DNA from: an uncultured Clostridia bacterium
GTDB lineage: Bacteria > Bacillota > Clostridia > TANB77 > CAG-508
Assembly (NCBI GenBank): GCA_934154515.1
Contig: CAKPGD010000025.1
Span: forward strand, 1-16,769
Direction of reading: 5' to 3'
Length of the DNA stretch: 16,769 nt
Each line of letters starts with the position of its first letter. The first letter of the stretch is position 1. The translations under genes and the position numbers were made by a program. The notes beneath the pieces are model-generated. The model saw only the letters and a program-made list of their open reading frames with translations. It was not told where the DNA came from and made no database searches. Below are positions 8,201 to 15,484 of this stretch, piece after piece.

Positions 8201-8478
8201 CATCTTGGCTATATTCTCCATATACTTTTTCTACACCTTCTATTTTTTCTAGAGCTTCAATATCTTCATTTGTGAGTCCTAATGTAGATAAAATTTTTAT
8301 GTCATATACATTTTTATCTTTATAATATAAATTTATTGTATCTCTCATATCTGGAGCTACTGCCCTTATTCCGGCAAAAAAAGCCCACACCTAAAAATGC
8401 CATTAAAAGTATGGACAAAAATCTTTTGTATGTGTTTTTTATTTCTTTAATACTATCTTTAAATAATGCTTTTTTCAT
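5277..8478 (-). pseudogene. FtsX-type ABC permease with long coiled coil, doubly disrupted
   Basis: Membrane subunit of a MacB/FtsX-superfamily (type VII) ABC system. The real start is ATG 8478-8476 with AGGGG upstream (MKKALFKDSIKEI, first TM ending GVGFF). A run of seven T (8382-8376 read on the minus strand) then shifts the frame: six T would give GFFAGIRAVAPD, the conserved continuation. The next frame stays open to an in-frame TAA (6176-6174), after which the same frame continues EKEKINNVLEAYATTATL to 5277. Restored length is about 1066 residues: TM1; extracellular domain; coiled coil about 224-512; FtsX domain with ALGYNKIQ; linker with NIFRYKKRVLMT; second extracellular domain; second FtsX domain with KVLGFYDNE and three TMs. 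Its ATPase lies 18 bp upstream. As read, the transporter should not be made intact. Confidence 0.85.
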
Positions 8479-8482
8479 GTTT

Positions 8483-8488
8483 ACCCCT
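8483..8488 (-). promoter_or_regulatory. RBS marking the true permease start
   Basis: AGGGGT on the minus strand just before ATG 8478-8476, in the 18-bp gap after the ATPase stop. It places the permease start 88 bp upstream of the internal GTG at 8390 that opens the longest frame. Confidence 0.65.
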
Positions 8489-8496
8489 ATTTATAA

Positions 8497-9198
8497 CTAC
8501 CATTCTATTTCTTCTATTGAAACTGGATTTTCGTTTATTACAATATCACTTGCTTTACCATTTTTAAAGTGTATTACTTTATCTGCCATTGGTGCAATTG
8601 CACTATTATGAGTAATTATTATTACTGTCATATTTTCTTTTCTACACGTGTCTTGTAACAATTTTAAAATTTGCTTTCCCGTTTTATAATCAAGTGCACC
8701 TGTTGGTTCATCACATAAAAGTAATTTTGGATTTTTTGCTATTGCTCTTGCTATTGCTACTCTTTGTTGTTCCCCTCCAGACAACTGTGATGGAAAGTTT
8801 TTTGTTCTATCTTCTAGTCCTACTTTCTTCATTATTTTTTTTGGATTTAAGGAATCTTTACATATCTGTGTTGCAAGTTCTACATTTTCTATTGCTGTAA
8901 GATTTTGTACTAAATTATAGAATTGAAATACAAATCCAATATCTTCTCTTCTATATTTAATTAATTCTTTATTCTTAAATTTACTTACTTCTTTTCCATC
9001 AACTATTACTTTTCCTGATGTTACACTATCCATTCCTCCAAGTATATTCAAAGTTGTAGTTTTTCCAGCTCCTGAAGGTCCAACAATTACAACAAGCTCT
9101 CCCTTTTCTATGCTAAAACTTGTATTATCTAATGCTTTTATTGTTATTTCCCCCATTTTGTATTCTTTATTTACATTTTTAAATTCTATATATGACAT
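8497..9198 (-). CDS. ABC transporter ATP-binding protein (MacB/LolD type)
   Basis: A 233-residue cytoplasmic ATPase that would drive the adjacent FtsX-type permease. All motifs are intact: Walker A GPSGAGKTT (40-48), Q-loop FQFYN (Q92), signature LSGGEQQR (139-146), Walker B LLLCDEPTGALD (159-170; catalytic E164), and the H-loop ITHNS (H197). The LxxxxQFYNL and EPTGALD patterns are typical of the MacB/LolD/FtsE group, whose members power extracytoplasmic mechanical work or export rather than import. The ATG is preceded by AAAGGGA. It is separated from the permease by 18 bp, so the two are almost certainly co-transcribed. The intact ATPase next to a doubly broken permease is notable. Confidence 0.92.
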   Translation of the reverse strand: MSYIEFKNVNKEYKMGEITIKALDNTSFSIEKGELVVIVGPSGAGKTTTLNILGGMDSVTSGKVIVDGKEVSKFKNKELIKYRREDIGFVFQFYNLVQNLTAIENVELATQICKDSLNPKKIMKKVGLEDRTKNFPSQLSGGEQQRVAIARAIAKNPKLLLCDEPTGALDYKTGKQILKLLQDTCRKENMTVIIITHNSAIAPMADKVIHFKNGKASDIVINENPVSIEEIEW

Positions 9199-9224
9199 TT
9201 CTTTCCCTTTCGTTTTTTTTATAT

Positions 9225-9233
9225 ATTATCACA
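9225..9233 (-). promoter_or_regulatory. Weak extended -10 candidate for the ABC operon
   Basis: TGT-GATAAT on the minus strand (-10 at 9225-9230), about 27 bp before the ATPase ATG; no convincing -35. Listed because the operon needs a promoter in the 130-bp gap and this is the best match. Confidence 0.3.
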
Positions 9234-9280
9234 ACAATTACATTTTTACTAGAATATTCACAATTTTTTCACATAAAAGC

Positions 9281-9340
9281 ATTTTATTTACATTAATTTT
9301 ACTCTCATTAATTTTATTTACATTAATTTTATTTACCTAT
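9281..9340. repeat. 15-bp tandem repeat, four units
   Basis: Four consecutive 15-bp units: ATTTTATTTACATTA (9281-9295), a variant ATTTTACTCTCATTA (9296-9310), the first form again (9311-9325), then ATTTTATTTACCTAT (9326-9340). The last unit encodes the end of the SH3b-CAP gene, and each of the others carries a TAA in that reading frame, so copy-number change would not lengthen the protein. Confidence 0.75.
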
Positions 9341-10096
9341 AAACATTTGAACATAAATTTTGCCATATTTCGAGCCCTTTACTACTCCTATTCCTGTATA
9401 ATTGAAACTACTATTTAATATGTTTGCCTTATGCCCAGAAGAATTCATCCATGCTGTTACTGCAGCAGAGTTACTTGAGTTTCCTGCTATATTTTCTCCT
9501 GCTGTTCTATAGCTTACTTTAAAACTAGATAACATATCAAATGGTGACCCATATGTTGGTGATGTATGTGAAAAATAGTTATTATCAACCATATCTTTTG
9601 CTTTTATTCTTGCTACATTTTGAACTTCACTATCTATTTTTAATAATGCAAGTCCATTATTAGTTCTTTGTTTATTTATTAAATTAAATACTTCTAGCTC
9701 ATCTGCTGTTAAATTTGAGGTATTTGTTGTATTACCACTTCCTGTATTCCCCGTTGAACCTGTTGAACCGCCTCCATTATTTGGATAAACTGCCTTTACA
9801 TATTGTTTGCTTACTGCTCCTACATAATCTCCTTCTACTTGAACTATATACCAATTTCCTACTCCTGCAAATACACGTATGTATTCATTTTTATTTACTT
9901 TTGCTACTACAGGATAATTAGTTCCAGGCCCACTTCTAACATTTAATGTTGATGCTGTAACAATTCCTGTTGAAAAGTCTACTGTATAATAGTGTTGCAT
10001 TCCAAATGTTGTTGTTAGAGTAGACACAACTATAATAAACAATAAAACTGCACTAAATTTAAAAATACTTTTCTTTTTTATCTTTATTACTTTCAT
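9329..10096 (-). CDS. Secreted SH3b and CAP (SCP/YkwD-like) domain protein
   Basis: A 255-residue exported protein: basic N-terminus and a hydrophobic signal or anchor (about 13-34), a bacterial SH3 domain (about 45-103, ASTLNVRSGPGTNYPVV ... WYIVQVEGDYVGAV), a Gly/Ser/Thr linker (about 106-128), and a C-terminal CAP domain (about 129-255). The CAP cavity residues are present: H177 in YFSHTSP, E201 in GENIAG, and H222 in SSGHKANIL. SH3b domains often bind peptidoglycan; bacterial CAP proteins of the YkwD type are secreted or spore-associated, with no settled enzymatic role. The start was chosen at ATG 10096 because AAAGGA precedes it; an in-frame ATG 12 codons earlier has no ribosome binding site. 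It precedes the ABC operon on the same strand. Confidence 0.88.
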   Translation of the reverse strand: MKVIKIKKKSIFKFSAVLLFIIVVSTLTTTFGMQHYYTVDFSTGIVTASTLNVRSGPGTNYPVVAKVNKNEYIRVFAGVGNWYIVQVEGDYVGAVSKQYVKAVYPNNGGGSTGSTGNTGSGNTTNTSNLTADELEVFNLINKQRTNNGLALLKIDSEVQNVARIKAKDMVDNNYFSHTSPTYGSPFDMLSSFKVSYRTAGENIAGNSSNSAAVTAWMNSSGHKANILNSSFNYTGIGVVKGSKYGKIYVQMFIGK

Positions 10097-10107
10097 TTTA
10101 TAACATA

Positions 10108-10113
10108 TCCTTT
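10108..10113 (-). promoter_or_regulatory. RBS that fixes the SH3b-CAP start
   Basis: AAAGGA on the minus strand, 11 nt before ATG 10096-10094; the spacing is long but no other site fits. Confidence 0.55.
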
Positions 10114-10116
10114 CTT

Positions 10117-10157
10117 TTTGTACTTTATACATTGTATTAGAATATGTTTGTACTTTA
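10117..10157. repeat. Direct repeat upstream of the SH3b-CAP gene
   Basis: TTTGTACTTTA occurs at 10117-10127 and again at 10147-10157, exactly 30 bp apart, in the leader/promoter region. Spacing near three helical turns would suit a regulator binding one DNA face. No clear promoter hexamers are seen between them. Confidence 0.45.
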
Positions 10158-10161
10158 ATAC

Positions 10162-10220
10162 AAAAACGAGAAGATTATTTAAATTGTTTTTGCAATTTTT
10201 TTATTTTCTTCTCGTTTTTT
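10162..10220 (-). terminator. Terminator after the WG-repeat gene
   Basis: A 13-bp perfect stem (10162-10174 with 10207-10219) enclosing a 32-nt loop that itself holds a 6-bp hairpin (10181-10186 with 10193-10198). The outer stem ends in A5 on the left and T6 on the right, giving U-tracts on both strands. It starts 11 bp past the WG-repeat stop and probably ends the queA-tgt-WG transcript. Confidence 0.8.
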
Positions 10221-10230
10221 ATTACTTATT

Positions 10231-11592
10231 TTATTGTTTTTGTACGTAATCTATTACGTTTATACTATTTCCATTGTTTATCATAGTGTATGTTTCTTTT
10301 CCGTTTTCTATTATTGAATATACTGTTTCTAGATATGGTGGAACAAGTTCATTTCCTTGTTCATCTATAATTCCATAATATACATATTTTTTTTTGTCTA
10401 TTTCATATGGTTTGCTTATAACTATACCTTTTATTTCTGGTATTGTAAGAATATTATTTGTTGTTCTTCCTGGAACGCTATTTCTTGATATACATCCAAG
10501 TCCTACATATTCTATTGGTAAAATTATATTACCTTTTACATCAAACATTCCCCATACTCCATCTCTTTTTACAGGTATTGCATTATCAAATAATATGTAT
10601 TTATTTTTTATATTATTTGTTTGATATTGTGTTGGGTCTATTCCTATTTGGTCATATTCCATATATATAAGAATTTTTCCGTTTTTCTCTACAACTCCAT
10701 ATTTTCCGTTTAGTTTTGCTAAATATAAATTTAAATCTTTATCTATTTGTTTTAAACTTTCATATTGTGGACTTACTTTTGTTATTCCTTCTGATGTTAT
10801 AATTCCAACTTTCTTTTCTTCTGTTGTTACTATAAATTCTTCTGTTCCTTCTATAAAGTCCACTTGTGTATATTTCATTCCAACTATTTCTTCATTATTT
10901 AGGTTATTTATTCCATACCTAATATTATTAGTATTTGCCTTACTTGTATTTGGTACATTTTGCACTACTAATAATCCATATAATAATGCTTTTTGATTAT
11001 TAAAATTATCGGCTATTGCAGCATTTGTGTACTTTTTCATGTAATAGTTTGTTAAATATTGCAATGTATATACTACAATTTTGTTACTCTTTTTATTATA
11101 TGACATTTGAAGATTACATGCATTACATAAACCTTCCATTGTTATATATAATTTATCATTCATTCTTTTTATTGGTGCATTTATCTTATAATATGTATAA
11201 TCAATTTCATTTTCTGGTGTTTTATATATAATGTCTGATTCATTTTCAAATGTTACTATTTCATTAGCTGACTCTAAATAACATCTTTCTTCACTTTCTG
11301 TATATTCTTTATAACCTCCATTAAAATAATTGTAGTTTACCAATGTTGAAATATCTTTTATTGATACATAAACTTCGTTTCCTTCAAATACAAATAAATC
11401 ACTTGCATAAGCTGAACTTCCTATTGTTTTTCCATCTATACTAAATTTAAATTGTTTTCCCTGTAAATAATATATTACACCGAATAGTGCTACACTTATT
11501 AATAACAAAACAACTATTAATATTATAATTATTTTCATTATTTTTTTAGTCTTTTTTTCCTTTGCTGCCATATCAGTACCAATTATATTCAT
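10231..11592 (-). CDS. Membrane-anchored stalk-domain and WG-repeat protein
   Basis: A 453-residue protein of unknown role. After a Lys-rich cytoplasmic N-terminus there is one membrane segment (about 18-43), then a stalk domain resembling the copper amine oxidase N-terminal module (about 49-176, FKFSIDGKTI ... KIVVYTLQ), then four WG-type beta repeats beginning near 261 (KVGIITSEG), 297 (KYGVVEKNG), 346 (VWGMFDVKG) and 405 (YYGIIDEQG), some followed by a P-x-Y-like turn such as LPIEYV. Both modules are common in Firmicute surface proteins and likely mediate binding. The start at 11592 is set by AAAGGA; the frame opens further upstream but would overlap tgt. It begins 28 bp after the tgt stop, so co-transcription is likely, although a functional link to queuosine is not evident. 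Confidence 0.78.
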   Translation of the reverse strand: MNIIGTDMAAKEKKTKKIMKIIIILIVVLLLISVALFGVIYYLQGKQFKFSIDGKTIGSSAYASDLFVFEGNEVYVSIKDISTLVNYNYFNGGYKEYTESEERCYLESANEIVTFENESDIIYKTPENEIDYTYYKINAPIKRMNDKLYITMEGLCNACNLQMSYNKKSNKIVVYTLQYLTNYYMKKYTNAAIADNFNNQKALLYGLLVVQNVPNTSKANTNNIRYGINNLNNEEIVGMKYTQVDFIEGTEEFIVTTEEKKVGIITSEGITKVSPQYESLKQIDKDLNLYLAKLNGKYGVVEKNGKILIYMEYDQIGIDPTQYQTNNIKNKYILFDNAIPVKRDGVWGMFDVKGNIILPIEYVGLGCISRNSVPGRTTNNILTIPEIKGIVISKPYEIDKKKYVYYGIIDEQGNELVPPYLETVYSIIENGKETYTMINNGNSINVIDYVQKQ

Positions 11593-11602
11593 ATTTTTTA
11601 TA

Positions 11603-11608
11603 TCCTTT
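11603..11608 (-). promoter_or_regulatory. RBS that fixes the WG-repeat protein start
   Basis: AAAGGA on the minus strand, 10 nt before ATG 11592-11590, inside the 28-bp gap after tgt. Confidence 0.55.
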
Positions 11609-11620
11609 CTTCTTAAGTTA

Positions 11621-12757
11621 TTAATCTTGTTTTTCACCATAATATTTTTTATAAAATTCTTCTGCAAATGTTCCTAAATTATCATTTTCTATTTCTATTC
11701 TAACTCTTTCCATTAATTTAGTCAAGAATCTTAAATTATGTATTGAAAGTAATCTTACACCTAATATTTCATTGGCCTTTATTAAATGTCTTATATATGC
11801 TCTTGTATAATTTCTACAAGTATAACAATCACATTCATCGTCAAGAGGGTTCCAGTCTCTTTCATATGTTGCATTTCTTACAACTACTTTTCCATGTGAA
11901 GTCATTGCTGTTCCGTTTCTTGCAATTCTTGTTGGTAGAACACAGTCACACATATCTATTCCTGCTTTTGCAGCTTCTATTAAGTAATCTGGTGTTCCAA
12001 CTCCCATTAAATATCTTGGCTTGTTTTCTGGCATAAGTGGTGTTGTATATCTTAGTATATCTAAGAATTCTTCTTTTGGCTCTCCTACACTTATTCCACC
12101 TATTGCATATCCTGGAAAATCTAGTTCTATTAAATCTTTTGCACTTTGTTCTCTTAAATCTTTATAAAATCCACCTTGAATAATTCCGAATAATGCTTGT
12201 TTATCTGTTGTAGTATGTGCTTCTTTACAACGTTTTGCCCATCTTGTAGTTCTTTCCATAGAATTCTTTGCATATTCATATGTAGATGGATATGGACAAC
12301 ATTCATCAAAAGACATTATAATATCTGCTCCTAGTGCTTCTTCTATTTCCATTACTTTTTCTGGTGTAAACATATGCTTACTTCCATCTAAATGAGATTT
12401 AAATTCAACACCATCTTCTGAAATAGTACGTAAATCGCTTAAACTAAATACTTGGAAACCTCCACAATCTGTTAAAATAGGTCTGTCCCATTTCATAAAA
12501 TTATGAAGACCACCTGCTTCTTTTACTATGTTATGACCTGGTCTTAAATATAAATGATATGTATTTGAAAGTATTATTTGTGCTTCTACTTCTTCTTTTA
12601 ATTCTTCTGGTGTCAATGATTTTACAGTAGCTTGTGTTCCTACAGGCATAAATATTGGAGTTTGTATATCTCCATGTGGTGTATGTATTACTCCTCTTCT
12701 TGCTCCTGTTTGTTTACAAACGTGTAATAATTCGTATGTTACTGCTGGTTCTGTCAT
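11621..12757 (-). CDS. tgt: tRNA-guanine transglycosylase (queuine tRNA-ribosyltransferase)
   Basis: Exchanges the wobble guanine-34 of GUN-anticodon tRNAs (Asp, Asn, His, Tyr) for the queuosine precursor preQ1 in bacteria. The 378-residue length is normal. Key residues: general acid/base Asp in LTDCGGFQ (D97), GIIQGG (191-196), nucleophile Asp in MCDCVLPTRIARNG (D271), and the zinc site C309, C311, C314 and H340. The ATG is preceded by AAAGGAG. It follows queA by 20 bp, the classical queA-tgt pair. In many Clostridia yajC/secD come next (recalled); here a WG-repeat protein follows instead. Confidence 0.97.
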   Translation of the reverse strand: MTEPAVTYELLHVCKQTGARRGVIHTPHGDIQTPIFMPVGTQATVKSLTPEELKEEVEAQIILSNTYHLYLRPGHNIVKEAGGLHNFMKWDRPILTDCGGFQVFSLSDLRTISEDGVEFKSHLDGSKHMFTPEKVMEIEEALGADIIMSFDECCPYPSTYEYAKNSMERTTRWAKRCKEAHTTTDKQALFGIIQGGFYKDLREQSAKDLIELDFPGYAIGGISVGEPKEEFLDILRYTTPLMPENKPRYLMGVGTPDYLIEAAKAGIDMCDCVLPTRIARNGTAMTSHGKVVVRNATYERDWNPLDDECDCYTCRNYTRAYIRHLIKANEILGVRLLSIHNLRFLTKLMERVRIEIENDNLGTFAEEFYKKYYGEKQD

Positions 12758-12777
12758 TTTTATTCTCCTTTCTTTTT

Positions 12778-13800
12778 TTATTTTATAAACATTGCATCTC
12801 CAAAGCTAAAGAAACGATATTTTTCTTTTACTGCTTCATTGTATGCTTTCATTATATATTCTTTTCCTGCAAGTGCTGAGACAAGCATTAAAAGAGTAGA
12901 TTGTGGTAAATGAAAATTTGTTATTAATCCATCTATACATTTAAATTTATATCCTGGATATATGAATATTTGTGTATCTCCTTCTGTTTGCTTCATCATT
13001 CCATTTTCATTTGCTACTGTTTCTAATACTCTACAAGATGTTGTTCCTACTGCTATTATTCTATGCCCATTTTTCTTTGCATTATTTATTTTATTTACAT
13101 CTTCTTGCTTGATATAATAATGTTCTGAGTGCATTTCATGTTTTTCTACTTCATCTTCTTTTACAGGTCTAAATGTACCAATTCCAACATGTAATGTTAC
13201 ATTTGCTATGTCTACACCTTTTTCTTCTATTTTCTTTAGTAATTCTGGTGTAAAATGTAGTCCTGCCGTTGGTGCTGCAGCTGAACCTTCATATTTTGCA
13301 TAAACAGTTTGATATCTATCATTTTCCTTTAGTTCTTCGTGAATATATGGTGGAAGTGGCATAAGTCCTATTTTATCTAATATTTCATTAAATATTCCTT
13401 TATAATGAAACTCTACTTTTCTCGTTCCTCCTGGCATTATATCCAATATTTCTGCTTCTAAAAGTCCATCTCCAAATATTACCTTTGTTCCTACATGAAG
13501 CTTATTACCTGGTCTTACTATACTCTCCCAAATATCTCCTTCTATGTTATTTAATAATAAGAACTCAACATTTGCTCCTGTTTCTTTTTTTCCGTAAATT
13601 CTTGCTGGTATTACTTTTGTATTATTTCTAACTAAACAGTCTCCTGGTTCTAAATAATCTATAATGTCTTTAAATACTTTGTGTTCTATCGTTTGTTTTT
13701 CTCTATTAAGTACCATTAATCTAGATTCATCTCTTTTTTCTAATGGTACTTGTGCTATTAATTCTTCTGGTAAATTATAATTAAAATCTGATACTTTCAA
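12778..13800 (-). CDS. queA: S-adenosylmethionine:tRNA ribosyltransferase-isomerase
   Basis: Transfers and rearranges the ribosyl part of SAM onto preQ1-modified tRNA to give epoxyqueuosine, the step after Tgt. The 340-residue protein matches the family length and carries its conserved blocks: N-terminal VSDFNYNLPEELIAQ, RNNTKVIPAR, GSAAAPTAGLHFT, LHVGIGTFRPV, HSEHY, and ITNFHLPQSTLLMLVSALAG near the C-terminus. The start is TTG at 13800-13798: AAGGAG lies 7 nt upstream, no ATG occurs upstream in frame, and the next ATG (residue 29) would delete a conserved segment. It lies 109 bp downstream of the HExxH gene with no hairpin between, so read-through from there is possible. Confidence 0.96.
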   Translation of the reverse strand: MKVSDFNYNLPEELIAQVPLEKRDESRLMVLNREKQTIEHKVFKDIIDYLEPGDCLVRNNTKVIPARIYGKKETGANVEFLLLNNIEGDIWESIVRPGNKLHVGTKVIFGDGLLEAEILDIMPGGTRKVEFHYKGIFNEILDKIGLMPLPPYIHEELKENDRYQTVYAKYEGSAAAPTAGLHFTPELLKKIEEKGVDIANVTLHVGIGTFRPVKEDEVEKHEMHSEHYYIKQEDVNKINNAKKNGHRIIAVGTTSCRVLETVANENGMMKQTEGDTQIFIYPGYKFKCIDGLITNFHLPQSTLLMLVSALAGKEYIMKAYNEAVKEKYRFFSFGDAMFIK

Positions 13801-13807
13801 TTTTGTT

Positions 13808-13813
13808 CTCCTT
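13808..13813 (-). promoter_or_regulatory. RBS that fixes the TTG start of queA
   Basis: AAGGAG on the minus strand, 7 nt before the TTG at 13800-13798. Confidence 0.75.
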
Positions 13814-13870
13814 ACTATTACTACATTTATTATTCTTTTTACTACTATTGCTATGTATTTTACTTTTTTT

Positions 13871-13897
13871 ATTGTTTTTATTGTTTTTATTGTTTCT
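13871..13897. repeat. 9-bp tandem repeat between the HExxH gene and queA
   Basis: Three tandem units: ATTGTTTTT (13871-13879), ATTGTTTTT (13880-13888), ATTGTTTCT (13889-13897). It is purine-rich on the transcribed minus strand and starts 12 bp past the upstream stop codon. It is a simple-sequence tract with no evident role. Confidence 0.6.
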
Positions 13898-13909
13898 ATT
13901 TTTTTGTAT

Positions 13910-15283
13910 TTATGTTTGTTGTGTCTTTTCTGTATTTACTTTTACTACCGTAAATAAATTTATAATTTTCTTAAACATTCCATTTAGTTCTTCAATTATG
14001 TTTTGTGGTTCTTCTAGATAACCAAGTTCTCTTGAATATTCAAAATCACTAGTTTTTGCTGGCTTTTTAGTAAAAATTTCTGCCGGAAGGCCTATATTTC
14101 CTTTTGATGTTTTTATTTCTTTATTCATATAGTCTGTATACCATCGTTTTAGTCCAATTTTACTTTCATTAGCATATCCATATTTTTCGTTAGAATGAAG
14201 TTCTGGTCTTTCATATCCATATTCTTCTGCATTTCGCTCTAGTGTATGTAAAAATTCATGTATATACACTTCTTCTGGAAATACGTTTATCCTTTCATCA
14301 TATTTATAAATATAGTTTGAATCACTATTTGGAAGTCTTATATTTGAAAATCCTATATTTCTATATTCCATACCTCCAAGGCCTATCCAATCATTTACTG
14401 GAATTTCATTTTTTGCATTAATATCTCCTGTTCTAAAAGCTACAAAAATATGATCATAGTTTCCCTCTGAAATGTACTTATCTATTACATTTCTTACGTC
14501 ATATGGTGAAACGTAATATCCATTTTCATCATCATAAGACATTGAAGTTATAGGCTCATTTACCTCTACTATGTCATATGATATTTCTATTTTTCCTTTT
14601 GACAACTCTTTCATTGAATTTTTAAAGCGATTGATACATAATCTCATATCATATATATCACCACTATTTAAATTCAAATCAAAGTTCTTATAAGAACCAT
14701 TCACATCTAAGGTTACTTTTGTTTCGTCAAATAACAAACATAAAACTTTCCAATTATTTGAAGTATCTGCTATTCCTGACTCTATCTTCATATTTGAGAA
14801 CCAGGCCGTTCCTTTAGAATTATCATAATTTCCACCAAGCCTAAATCCTATATCTATTTCTTCTCTATTTTTAGAATTAAAAATAAGCTCTATTTTCTTC
14901 CAGTCTGAAGTACCTACAACATCATCAGACTTTTCTGTTGACCCGCTTATACTTATATGTGCACCTGCATCAGTATCTCCATTTTCATTTACAACATTTT
15001 CTGTCTTAACCATACAGCTAACTCTATATGAAGTATTTGGATTTACACTTATTGTTTTAAAAAACATCGCATCATTAAAATCTGTATTTTCTATTTTGTA
15101 ACTATTAGTTTTATCATACTTTACTTCAGTATCTCTTTCAAAATTTGAATATCCACTATGATATTCTGCTCTTATGTAATCATTAAAATTGTTTTTAGTA
15201 TATACTTTATATAAAACAACTAAAAGTGCTACTATAATTATTAAAGATATTATACTTTTTAATATTTTCCAGGTATTTTTCAT
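13910..15283 (-). CDS. Membrane-anchored HExxH protein with jelly-roll-like domain
   Basis: A 457-residue protein that I do not recognise as a named family. An N-terminal membrane segment (about 9-28) leaves the rest outside. Residues about 44-172 look like a carbohydrate-binding-type beta sandwich (YKIENTDFNDAMFFK, NTSYRVSCMVKT, GTAWFSNMKIES). The second half has a zinc peptidase signature, YIHEFLHTLE (H342, E343, H346), with a possible third ligand H363 in YERPELH, 16 residues past the motif; this spacing does not fit the metzincin pattern. A WYTDYM block follows. The start at 15283 is set by AGGAGG at 7 nt. It is probably a surface metallopeptidase; catalytic activity and substrate are inference. 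No damage is seen. Confidence 0.7.
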   Translation of the reverse strand: MKNTWKILKSIISLIIIVALLVVLYKVYTKNNFNDYIRAEYHSGYSNFERDTEVKYDKTNSYKIENTDFNDAMFFKTISVNPNTSYRVSCMVKTENVVNENGDTDAGAHISISGSTEKSDDVVGTSDWKKIELIFNSKNREEIDIGFRLGGNYDNSKGTAWFSNMKIESGIADTSNNWKVLCLLFDETKVTLDVNGSYKNFDLNLNSGDIYDMRLCINRFKNSMKELSKGKIEISYDIVEVNEPITSMSYDDENGYYVSPYDVRNVIDKYISEGNYDHIFVAFRTGDINAKNEIPVNDWIGLGGMEYRNIGFSNIRLPNSDSNYIYKYDERINVFPEEVYIHEFLHTLERNAEEYGYERPELHSNEKYGYANESKIGLKRWYTDYMNKEIKTSKGNIGLPAEIFTKKPAKTSDFEYSRELGYLEEPQNIIEELNGMFKKIINLFTVVKVNTEKTQQT

Positions 15284-15290
15284 TTGATTG

Positions 15291-15296
15291 CCTCCT
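15291..15296 (-). promoter_or_regulatory. RBS that fixes the HExxH protein start
   Basis: AGGAGG on the minus strand, 7 nt before ATG 15283-15281. It removes the six-codon extension that the frame would otherwise allow. Confidence 0.75.
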
Positions 15297-15347
15297 AGCA
15301 TTTTAATATGTTTTAAATTTTTATAAAATTAAACAATATTCTACTAT

Positions 15348-15377
15348 ATTATAGCACGTAATTACCATTAAAAACAA
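15348..15377 (-). promoter_or_regulatory. Promoter for the HExxH protein gene
   Basis: On the minus strand: TTGTTT (15372-15377), 18-bp spacer, consensus TATAAT (15348-15353) preceded by TGC, an extended -10. It lies 65 bp upstream of the ATG. Confidence 0.65.
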
Positions 15378-15484
15378 GCAATTATATTGATTTTTATTAT
15401 ATATTATATAAAAATTATGTCTACATGTTATTTTGATATTTTTATCAATTATCAGAAAATGATATAGTTATTTTTGCATAGTAT

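Noticed and set aside
8388..8390. GTG at 8390 as the permease start
   Set aside because: It would begin in the middle of the first membrane segment; a proper ATG with a ribosome binding site and matching sequence lies at 8478, in the frame lost through the T7 run.
9241..9340. CRISPR-like repeat array
   Set aside because: The units are contiguous 15-bp tandem repeats without spacers, and no cas gene is present.
13801..13909. preQ1 riboswitch before queA
   Set aside because: No pseudoknot-like hairpin or C-rich loop was found; the stretch is simple A/T-rich sequence with a 9-bp tandem repeat.
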